Shown: positions 56,917 through 64,000 of the stretch, in pieces
How positions within the stretch are numbered: the stretch's first letter is position 1
Layout of the letters: every line of letters starts with the position of its first letter
Source: Paraglaciecola arctica
GTDB lineage: Bacteria; Pseudomonadota; Gammaproteobacteria; Enterobacterales; Alteromonadaceae
Length of the DNA: 64,000 bases
Direction of reading: 5' to 3'
Assembly (NCBI RefSeq): GCF_018861065.1
Contig: NZ_JAHKQO010000007.1
Span: forward strand, 1 to 64,000
Position numbers and translations under genes: made by a program
Notes under the pieces: model-generated
The model's input: only the letters and a program-made list of their open reading frames with translations
The model's database searches: none
Told to the model about the DNA's origin: nothing

Positions 56917-58188
56917 TTATCGATGTTTACCCTTACTTTTATTGTGCTGGGAAACTTTCAGCGGCCTCGATTTGTTTTGTTTATTTGATTTGGCGCGATA
57001 ATTATTACTTTTGGTATTACTTTTGTAATTCGATTTGTAATTGTTGGTTTTAGCTTTATTAGTGATAACACGCTTTTGTTGACTCTTATTTTGACTAATA
57101 ACGCGCTGTTTATTATTGGCCACTTTAGATGGTTTGACGCTTTTAGTTTGATGCGTAACATGTTGTTGCTTACCTAAGGTTTGTTTAAAGCTTTTGGATT
57201 TTTTCTTATATCCTTTGTTTTTAGTGTGTTTGTGAGCATAATCACTAACATTCAATACTCTTTGTTTATCAATTTGTTTATACGTATTGACCTTGTTCCC
57301 ACCGTTTATAGTGCGCACAATTCGTTGACCATTTATTCGGTATTGTGCACCTCGTCTATGTTGTTGATTGTGATTCCAACGCGGATATTCCTTAACTCTC
57401 ACCACTTGGCGCTTGCTATGATGATTTGACCAATATCTATTTGCATGCTTATGGTAGTGATAGTTAGCAACAAGGTGGCGGTTGTGCCAATTAAAGCCTC
57501 CGAAATAAAAACTTGGGCGAATATTAAACCCTACACTCCAATATAAACCGGCACTAAATAAACTGTGTCTAGGTCGAGCCCAAAAGTAAGGTTGATGATT
57601 GCTCCACCACCAGTTTCCATACACAACACGAGTGTCATAGTAAGGGACATAAACCACTTCTCTACGTATAGTTTCTATTACAATTTGGTCTTCGTCATGT
57701 TCTACATTGATATAGTCGTTATCACTCAGGTTTCCTTGTTCGTAGGCCTTTTGGCGTAAATTCTGAACGCTAGTTAATATCTGCTGTTCGTTTACCAAAA
57801 AAGCACTGCCTAAGGATTGTAGCCAGTCCAAATCATCGCTTAATTTCTGCAATAAATCATTAAAGGGTACTAAAGCTTGAACACTGGGATCCCAATCTTT
57901 ATTTTCTACCGCATTGAGAGCTTGTTGTTCATCTAAGTCTGGATTAGCTGCACGCCAACGTGCGGCTTGGATAACCTCCAATGGGTAGGTCGAGGCCACT
58001 AAAATATGTGAGAGTAAGGTATCTGGATATAGGGCAATTGGAGCCAACATTTGATCTAATTGGGCTTGATCAAGTTCGATAATCTCGGCACTGTTGGTTT
58101 GCTGCCCAAGCGCAGGTTGAATGGCATTGGCTGTGAATAAGTAAAAAACACTTAAATAAATGAATAGGTACTTGGTTTGAATGTGCAT
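56917..58188 (-). CDS. DUF3300 exported protein with low-complexity tail
   Basis: 423 residues. The ATG at 58188 is preferred because AGGAAAGGG precedes it and a signal peptide follows; the upstream start is unsupported. The DUF3300 domain spans about 30-230 (QLDQMLAPIALYPDTLLSHILVASTYPLEVIQAARW and WDPSVQALVPFNDLLQ), then a Trp/Tyr/His-rich patch (YGNWWWSNHQPYFW). The last 180 residues are very rich in Lys, Asn, His, Ser and Gln with imperfect repeats (NNYKSNYKSNTKSN). Function unknown; such tails often bind polyanions or surfaces. It reads as a single gene. Confidence 0.85.
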   Translation of the reverse strand: MHIQTKYLFIYLSVFYLFTANAIQPALGQQTNSAEIIELDQAQLDQMLAPIALYPDTLLSHILVASTYPLEVIQAARWRAANPDLDEQQALNAVENKDWDPSVQALVPFNDLLQKLSDDLDWLQSLGSAFLVNEQQILTSVQNLRQKAYEQGNLSDNDYINVEHDEDQIVIETIRREVVYVPYYDTRVVYGNWWWSNHQPYFWARPRHSLFSAGLYWSVGFNIRPSFYFGGFNWHNRHLVANYHYHKHANRYWSNHHSKRQVVRVKEYPRWNHNQQHRRGAQYRINGQRIVRTINGGNKVNTYKQIDKQRVLNVSDYAHKHTKNKGYKKKSKSFKQTLGKQQHVTHQTKSVKPSKVANNKQRVISQNKSQQKRVITNKAKTNNYKSNYKSNTKSNNYRAKSNKQNKSRPLKVSQHNKSKGKHR

Positions 58189-58311
58189 AACCCTTTCCTT
58201 ATAAAATCGAAAACCCAAGTGTGGCTAAAAACTTGCCTAACACTTGAGAGTTTAGATTAGGTTATACGATTGGTTGCCTTAACCATGGCTGAACATTGAC
58301 TAACGAGTCGT

Positions 58312-58929
58312 TTATTTAAATAAATGTTTATCGAACTGATGCCCTAGCTTTTCTGTTTTCGTACGAATGTAGTTGCGATTGTCATCCGTTATACCGTGGT
58401 CAATAGGAGTACGCTGAGCAACATTAATGCCCATGCTGGTAAGCGCCAGACCTTTCTTGGGGTTATTGGTCATTAGATTGACATTGTTCACCTGCAATTT
58501 TTCTAACATCAATTTACAAATACCATAATCTCTTATATCAGCATCAAAACCTAAATGTTCATTTGCTTCAACGGTATCCATACCTTGATCTTGTAAGTGG
58601 TATGCGCGAATTTTGTTAAGTAAACCAATGCCTCTTCCCTCCTGACGCAGGTACAACAATACTCCTTTGCCTTGCTGAACAATATTCTGCAATGCTTTTT
58701 CTAGTTGTGCTCCGCAGTCACAACGAGTACTAAATAATGCGTCGCCGGTTAAACACTCTGAGTGAATTCGAATAGGCACAATATCGTCAATGCTCCATTC
58801 TCCGTAAGATAGGGCAACATGCTCTTGGTCAAGTTCGTTATCAATAAAACCATGAATCTGAAATTTCCCCCAGCGGGTAGGTAACATGGCCGAGCTAACA
58901 TATTGATACTGATCTAATTTTGGATTCAT
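58312..58929 (-). CDS. ribA: GTP cyclohydrolase II
   Basis: 205 residues, near the usual RibA length. The ATG at 58929 is favoured over a GTG 17 codons upstream because homologues start close to AMLPTRWGKF. It opens GTP at the first step of riboflavin synthesis. The zinc cysteines Cys59, Cys70 and Cys72 (SECLTGDALFSTRCDCG) and the catalytic RQEGRGIGLLNKIRAY region are intact. It is monocistronic in view; no FMN riboswitch is apparent upstream. Confidence 0.95.
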   Translation of the reverse strand: MNPKLDQYQYVSSAMLPTRWGKFQIHGFIDNELDQEHVALSYGEWSIDDIVPIRIHSECLTGDALFSTRCDCGAQLEKALQNIVQQGKGVLLYLRQEGRGIGLLNKIRAYHLQDQGMDTVEANEHLGFDADIRDYGICKLMLEKLQVNNVNLMTNNPKKGLALTSMGINVAQRTPIDHGITDDNRNYIRTKTEKLGHQFDKHLFK

Positions 58930-59075
58930 ATTTTGTAAAACGTACTTTATTAAAGGGAATCTTGCGGGCAAGTGGCCCACATACTGAGTACTCGTACAAC
59001 TAAGTTAAAGTACATCTCCAATTCGGAAGTATTGGAGTATATGGGCACGATTCAGAGTTTTACAATAGCTTAGAT

Positions 59076-61922
59076 TCATCTATGTGCGGTGAAGTGATTG
59101 AGTGATTGCGGTTTAGCTACGCCATATCCTTGGGCGAAATCAACCCCCATTTTACCTAGTTCAACCATAATTTCAGTGGATTCAACAAACTCTGCAACTG
59201 TTTCCATTCCCATAGCTTTCGCGACATCTTTAATAGAGTTCACCATCGCCATATCAACGGGGTCTAGTAATATGTCTTTCACAAAACTACCGTCTATCTT
59301 GACTTGATCCACGGGCAAGTTTTTTAAATAGCTATAGGAAGAAAAACCACTGCCAAAATCATCTAGGGCAAATAAACATCCCAATTTGTGGAAAGTATTG
59401 ATGAACTCTAAGGTTTCATCCATTTTTAAAATTGCCATGCTTTCGGTGATTTCGAAACAAACTTTGCGATAAGGTATTTTGTGTTTTTCAAAAGCATTTA
59501 AAACGAATAACTTAAGCTCCTTGTCAGCCAAGGAGTGGCCACTTAGATTAATACTGACTCTTTCTAGTTTTTCACTATGTTGTGGGTTACTTTCGAGCCA
59601 ACTGAAATAATTTTCTACGACCCAACGGTCAATTTGTGCCGTGAGATTATATCGTTCGGCAGAAGGCAAAAAAGCTCCAGGTGCGATAATATTCCCTTGC
59701 TGGTCGCGCATTCTGAGCAAAATTTCGTAATGATGTCCGTCAGCCTTGTGACTTAATGATTGATAATGTTGATAATATAATTCGAAGCTATCGTTCTGCA
59801 AAGCATGATTGATATGAGTTACCCAAGACATTTCAGACTCATAACGCTGCATGTGAGTATCTTCTGCTGAATAGGTATGGATTTGATTACGACCGCACTC
59901 TTTAGCTAAGTAGCAGGCCGCATCCGCCATACTTAATAACTGCTCTGGTGAGTTGATATTAGGTTGCCAGGGTACTTGCCCTATACTAATTCCTAGTGTG
60001 AAAATTCGATTTTCCCAAACAAAGCGAAACTCTTGTACTGCTGTCAGTAGTTTATTCGCCAGCAAGTAGGCCATTTGTGCATTATCGCCTTCCAGCAATA
60101 CCCCAAATTCATCACCACCAAGTCTAGCTAATGTGCCTTTGTCCATCACCACAGCATCAAGTTTTTCTGAAAGCTGTTTTATTAATAAATCACCGGCTTT
60201 GTGACCGCAGGTGTCGTTGACAACCTTAAACTGGTCTAAATCCAAATAGAGTAAAGTCAGATCACTGTTTTGATCTTGCGCATTGACTAAACCCCGTTGT
60301 AGGCGGCGCTCAAACTCGCGTCTATTGTACACCCCTGTCAGTGAATCGTGAGAGGCTAAATATTCCAAACTAATATTCGATTGTTTGCGCTCAGTTACGT
60401 CTGAGATTGAACCAAATAAGTATTGTTTATCTTGTTCTTGCTTAATTTGTCCTGAGATGGCAAACCAGAACTCGCTACCATCTTTACGAACACCTTTTGT
60501 TTCTCTACCTATGACTTTATCACCTCGGTGTATTTCTCCGAGCATAATTGCGCGGTCTTGTGGATTAGCATAAAACTGCGAAGCATTTTCTACCTCACGC
60601 AACATTTCTTCTTCATCGGCATAACCAAATAAATTACACATCGCCGGATTAACACTGATAAGTTGACCGTCTAAAGTGGAGGTGTATAACCCCTCTGCCG
60701 AATTTCTGAACAACTCATAAAAGTGCTGTAGGTCAGTAATTGCCAGTTGTTGTTGTAAACTGTGGCGATAGGTTATGACTCGCTCATGAGCTTCAATAGC
60801 AAGCGCGATTAACAGTATGCCCAGAACAACAAACACCGTAAACAGCAGGGATAGGTTTTGTGTTAAAGGGATACTCGCTAAGAATAACGTCACTTGGCCA
60901 AACCCACTTAGAGCAATACAAGCCAGCCCACATAAACACACTAAGTTAGCTATTTTTTTGTCGGGTTTGTGATAGAAAAATGCCAGTAAACTAACCAGCG
61001 AGGTAGAAAATATCGCCATTAGTATTGAAAATGTAATTTGTTGGCCACTGTCTGCAGAAAAAGCCATTCCTAGTGTAATAAATCCAAAACAATACAAGGA
61101 ATATCGCCAAATAGTAGGGACGCCTTCTAAAATTGCAAAGGTGACTTTTGATGAAGTTAATAGCAACAACCCAAACAGTGCAAAACTGAGGTTGGATATG
61201 TAACTAGTGATACCGATTATTTGACTTAGCACTCCTTTAGTATTTAAAAACAATAATAAGAAAGCGGCATTGGAAAGTGCAAACCAAAAACGTACAGGGC
61301 TGCGCATGAAAATGTAAGTGATAAAGAAATAACAGGCAAGTAATGCCAATCCACCACAAATAAAGCCAATGATAGCGAGCAGTAATTGTTCCCTTTCTAC
61401 TAATGACGATTGTTTGTCTATGTCAATGGAAAAGACTAACGGGCCATCGTCTTTTATTCTTAAAAAAACCGTTACAGCTTGTTGTTCGCCGTTGATAGGA
61501 GTAATAAACAATCTGTGCCTGAATGGGCGTTTAGCATAGTCTCGACTACTGCCCATAAGATAAGAGCCTAAAATGCGCTCTTTTTGGTCCAATAAAAAAA
61601 CATCAACATAGTTAAGATAAGGATTGTCAACGGTCAGAAAATATTGTTTTTCATCAGGATTTTCAAAAGCTATGTCGATTTTTCCCCACAGGCTTTCATC
61701 TGAGCTAATTTTATTTGGGATATAGCTGTGCTGCCAATTTTGTAAATTTTGAATATCTGACAACTGTCTGCTTTTTTCTGTGACCAGCCAGTTGATCTGG
61801 GGAAGTAAGTTCACTTGAGAATTTTGTTTGGATATCACCACCTGCTCGGCTGCTATGCTAGCGCTGGGCCAAAAAGTGTATAAAAAACAAAATATTAAAC
61901 CAACTGAATAAAGTGATTTCAT
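59076..61922 (-). CDS. Membrane 7TM-DISM receptor with PAS, GGDEF and EAL domains
   Basis: 948 residues. The ATG at 61922 is chosen because a signal peptide (LYSVGLIFCFLYT...SIAA) follows, while the longer frame does not. An extracellular 7TMR-DISMED2-like domain (about 40-165) and seven helices (about 185-380) precede a PAS domain (about 400-515, YTSTLDGQLISVNPAMCNLFGY). A GGDEF domain (about 525-685) contains the intact LGGDEFGV site, and the EAL domain (about 705-945) keeps EILLRM, DDFGSGFSSY and VKIDGSF. It could both make and degrade cyclic di-GMP; the balance cannot be told from sequence. It follows selO on the same strand. Confidence 0.92.
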   Translation of the reverse strand: MKSLYSVGLIFCFLYTFWPSASIAAEQVVISKQNSQVNLLPQINWLVTEKSRQLSDIQNLQNWQHSYIPNKISSDESLWGKIDIAFENPDEKQYFLTVDNPYLNYVDVFLLDQKERILGSYLMGSSRDYAKRPFRHRLFITPINGEQQAVTVFLRIKDDGPLVFSIDIDKQSSLVEREQLLLAIIGFICGGLALLACYFFITYIFMRSPVRFWFALSNAAFLLLFLNTKGVLSQIIGITSYISNLSFALFGLLLLTSSKVTFAILEGVPTIWRYSLYCFGFITLGMAFSADSGQQITFSILMAIFSTSLVSLLAFFYHKPDKKIANLVCLCGLACIALSGFGQVTLFLASIPLTQNLSLLFTVFVVLGILLIALAIEAHERVITYRHSLQQQLAITDLQHFYELFRNSAEGLYTSTLDGQLISVNPAMCNLFGYADEEEMLREVENASQFYANPQDRAIMLGEIHRGDKVIGRETKGVRKDGSEFWFAISGQIKQEQDKQYLFGSISDVTERKQSNISLEYLASHDSLTGVYNRREFERRLQRGLVNAQDQNSDLTLLYLDLDQFKVVNDTCGHKAGDLLIKQLSEKLDAVVMDKGTLARLGGDEFGVLLEGDNAQMAYLLANKLLTAVQEFRFVWENRIFTLGISIGQVPWQPNINSPEQLLSMADAACYLAKECGRNQIHTYSAEDTHMQRYESEMSWVTHINHALQNDSFELYYQHYQSLSHKADGHHYEILLRMRDQQGNIIAPGAFLPSAERYNLTAQIDRWVVENYFSWLESNPQHSEKLERVSINLSGHSLADKELKLFVLNAFEKHKIPYRKVCFEITESMAILKMDETLEFINTFHKLGCLFALDDFGSGFSSYSYLKNLPVDQVKIDGSFVKDILLDPVDMAMVNSIKDVAKAMGMETVAEFVESTEIMVELGKMGVDFAQGYGVAKPQSLNHFTAHR

Positions 61923-62024
61923 AGATGCTCGACAGCTATTACGAAAGTTATACGTTGGCGTATATTGCACTTTATTGCTACTACTTTTGCAAAAATAGCT
62001 GAGTGAATTCAAGAGATATTAACC

Positions 62025-63476
62025 TTAACTACTGCAAGAAATTTCTAGTTGTTTGCCCCAATTAGGCGGGGGCGCAGAGAATTTTTGATATTCCTTAATT
62101 TCTTGGTACGGTTTTTTTAATGCAGCAATAAACTGGTGAAACATTTCAAAATTCCCCTCTTCTGCTTGGTCTATTACTTGTTGTGCTAAATAATTGCGCA
62201 ACACAACATGTGGATTATATCGGCACATTTGTGTTTGTCGTTGGATTTGTATTGTACCCTGATTTTTCAGCGCAAAAGTGTATTGTTTAGCCCAATCGTC
62301 AAACCGTTCACGATTAATAAACTGCTCTCGCAATTTCTGGTTCTCACCCAATATATCAAATTCACACAGCTGCCTAAATGCCACAGAATAATCCTTTTTT
62401 TCAACTGCTAACATCTCTAACCAGGTATTAATAAGCTTGGCGTTGGTTTCACTATTTTCGGTGCTAACTACAAGACCCAATTTGCAATGCATCAGCGTGG
62501 AATATTCTTTAAACAAAGTTTCCTCGTAACTGTTAAGCACTTGCTTTATCTGTTCTATTTCTAAATATGGGGTAAAACTCTGTGCTAAGGCATTTAGATT
62601 CCAGAGTCCAATCCCTGGCTGACTATCGAAGGAGTACCTACCCTGAGGATCGGAGTGATTGCAGATAAAGGTGGGTTCAAAGTCATCTAAAAATGCATAG
62701 GGACCATAATCGAAAGTGATCCCATGAATAGACATATTATCGGTATTCATTACACCGTGGTTAAATCCAAAAGCTTGCCATTTCGCAATTAGCTTTGCAG
62801 TATCTTGTACAATTTTTTCAAACATTGCTAGGTATGGATAGTCTGACTGGGAGCATTCAGCAAAGTGGTACTTAAAACAATAGTTAAATAGGTTTTGCAG
62901 CTTTTGCGGTTGTTTACTGTGGTAAAAATATTCGAAATGACCAAAACGTAAGTGACTTTGACAGACTCTAATCATCTTAGCCGCGCGCTCTTGTTTTTCG
63001 CGATAGACAGGCTCGTCACTGGTTATTAAACATAAAGCCCGAGACGTGGGAATGCCTAAATAATGCAACGCTTCACTGGCTAAGTACTCTCTAATGGTAG
63101 AACGCAAAACTGCACGACCGTCAGCAAATCGCGAATAGGGAGTTGGACCTGCACCTTTTAGGTGTAAATCCCAGTGATTATTGTGTTGATCACAAGTTTC
63201 CGCCAGTAACAAACCGCGACCGTCCCCTAATTCTGGATTCCAATGGCCGAATTGATGACCACCATATTTTTGAGCTACCGAGCGTTGATTAAGTGCACCG
63301 TCTTGTGAATACAGCGCGTTGAATAGATGTGTTTCTTCTTGCCATTGTGCAGGTAGCCCCAATTCATTCGCAAGTTCATGATTAAAAGCAACTAAGTGGG
63401 AATTTAGCAATTTAATTGGCTTGACTTCGCTAGCCAGTGCAGTAAGTTCTTCAGCAAAAGAATGATCTAATTTCAT
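62025..63476 (-). CDS. selO: Protein adenylyltransferase SelO (YdiU family)
   Basis: A 483-residue pseudokinase-fold enzyme that transfers AMP to Ser, Thr or Tyr of target proteins. The family landmarks are YGGHQFGHWNPELGDGRG, LKGAGPTPYSRFADGRAVLRS, NHGVMNTDNMSIHG and DYGPYAFLDDF. The C-terminus ends in SCSS, matching the E. coli protein in which this cysteine takes part in redox control. The protein is conserved from bacteria to mitochondria. It is divergent from the cytochrome c gene at 63544. Confidence 0.95.
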   Translation of the reverse strand: MKLDHSFAEELTALASEVKPIKLLNSHLVAFNHELANELGLPAQWQEETHLFNALYSQDGALNQRSVAQKYGGHQFGHWNPELGDGRGLLLAETCDQHNNHWDLHLKGAGPTPYSRFADGRAVLRSTIREYLASEALHYLGIPTSRALCLITSDEPVYREKQERAAKMIRVCQSHLRFGHFEYFYHSKQPQKLQNLFNYCFKYHFAECSQSDYPYLAMFEKIVQDTAKLIAKWQAFGFNHGVMNTDNMSIHGITFDYGPYAFLDDFEPTFICNHSDPQGRYSFDSQPGIGLWNLNALAQSFTPYLEIEQIKQVLNSYEETLFKEYSTLMHCKLGLVVSTENSETNAKLINTWLEMLAVEKKDYSVAFRQLCEFDILGENQKLREQFINRERFDDWAKQYTFALKNQGTIQIQRQTQMCRYNPHVVLRNYLAQQVIDQAEEGNFEMFHQFIAALKKPYQEIKEYQKFSAPPPNWGKQLEISCSS

Positions 63477-63543
63477 TAAGATCGCTTATTCAATAACATA
63501 ATTTATTTACTCAACCCTCTGAGTGTAAGACTAAGGAACGAAC

Positions 63544-63870
63544 ATGATAAAGATTAAGAACAGTGTGTTAACCAGTGTATTTGCCGTTGCTACGGTTTTT
63601 TCTCAACCTTTACTAGCAGCTGATATTGCTGCAGGTAAGGCGAAGTCGGTTACTTGTAGTGCTTGTCATGGTAGCAACGGTATTTCTACTATTCCTATGT
63701 ATCCTAACCTAGCAGGACAAAAAGAGCAGTATTTGGTTTTACAAATAAAGGCATTTCGTGATGGAGAACGAAAAAATATGGTGATGGCGCCTATGGTAGC
63801 GAGTTTAAGCGATACTGATATTGCTAATTTAGCAGCCTACTACGCGAGTTTAGATCCTTCAGGAAAATAA
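63544..63870 (+). CDS. Small periplasmic class I cytochrome c
   Basis: 108 residues with a signal peptide ([19 protein letters not shown]...LLAA) and one haem site CSACH, plus a downstream Met in NMVMAPMVA that can serve as the sixth ligand. It resembles one half of cytochrome c4 or the c553 type. AAGGA lies ahead of the ATG. It probably passes electrons between respiratory complexes. Confidence 0.9.
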   Translation: MIKIKNSVLTSVFAVATVFSQPLLAADIAAGKAKSVTCSACHGSNGISTIPMYPNLAGQKEQYLVLQIKAFRDGERKNMVMAPMVASLSDTDIANLAAYYASLDPSGK

Positions 63871-63930
63871 TTTATTGGAATTAAATAATGGAATGGGATA
63901 CCACCACTGTTTTAATTCGCAGAGTAAAAA

Positions 63931-64000
63931 ATGACTGAAGACTTTCAAGCAATCACTCGATTTATTGTCGAAATTGAAAAATTAAAAAACGTCGAACGTA
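63931..64000 (+). CDS. Start of an HD-domain-like protein, cut by the window end
   Basis: The last 23 codons read MTEDFQAITRFIVEIEKLKNVER, the type of N-terminus found in HD-domain (YfbR-like) nucleotide phosphohydrolases. The active-site histidine lies beyond the window, so the family call is tentative. Confidence 0.35.
   Translation, partial: MTEDFQAITRFIVEIEKLKNVER

Overview
The window looks like a chromosomal segment of a marine gammaproteobacterium of the Alteromonadales, most likely a Glaciecola/Paraglaciecola/Alteromonas relative. The evidence is moderate-to-low G+C, E. coli-like housekeeping proteins (S10 ribosomal operon, argR/mdh divergent pair, hrpB-mrcB pair, glnK-amtB) and many secreted or lipoprotein enzymes typical of that group. 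Genus is inferred from protein style only. I saw no tRNA, rRNA, CRISPR array, prophage or intact insertion sequence.

Layout. 1-240 is a non-coding stretch made almost entirely of short perfect hairpins lying between two look-alike terminators. 255-4154 holds a large PKD-containing lipoprotein with a caspase/legumain-type (clan CD) His/Cys pair split by a calcium-loop-rich insert, preceded on the same strand by a membrane-tethered winged-helix regulator with a C-terminal receiver-like domain. 4449-7701 has an aldo/keto reductase (tas), a cyclophilin with a GlyGly-CTERM tail and an FkpA-type FKBP lipoprotein. 7899-14120 has an EF-G of the second (stand-alone) type, a diguanylate cyclase, an alpha/beta hydrolase with an extra C-terminal domain, and a convergent cytochrome c'/cytochrome b561 pair. 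14202-21311 carries a propeller-amidohydrolase, a GAF-GspE-type ATPase and a HupE-like membrane protein.

21562-26831 is the S10 operon (rpsJ-rplC-rplD-rplW-rplB-rpsS-rplV-rpsC-rplP-rpmC-rpsQ) with a strong promoter, a structured leader and a strong terminator. The spc operon does not follow. 26967-34938 holds small membrane or secreted proteins, an S41 peptidase, a PqiA-like protein overlapping argR, mdh, a 154-bp inverted-repeat element and a FrnE-like DsbA-family protein. 35026-46655 has an M3 peptidase lipoprotein, purU plus a phosphatase, thpR, hrpB-mrcB and two uncharacterised genes. 46890-48643 is the nitrogen module (sigma-54-like promoter, glnK, amtB, terminator). 48765-64000 contains a gamma-glutamyltransferase, htpX with a DyP peroxidase and a GFA-like protein, a class III cyclase, hemL, pyrB, a GNAT enzyme, a DUF3300 protein, ribA, a PAS-GGDEF-EAL receptor, selO, a cytochrome c and the start of an HD-type protein.

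Themes. Several genes handle envelope protein quality or turnover (two peptidyl-prolyl isomerases, M3, S41 and HtpX peptidases, the clan CD lipoprotein). Two proteins make or break cyclic di-GMP and one is probably an adenylate cyclase. The best candidates for undescribed biology are the clan CD lipoprotein/receiver-regulator pair, the hairpin chain at the left edge and the 154-bp element near 34.1 kb.
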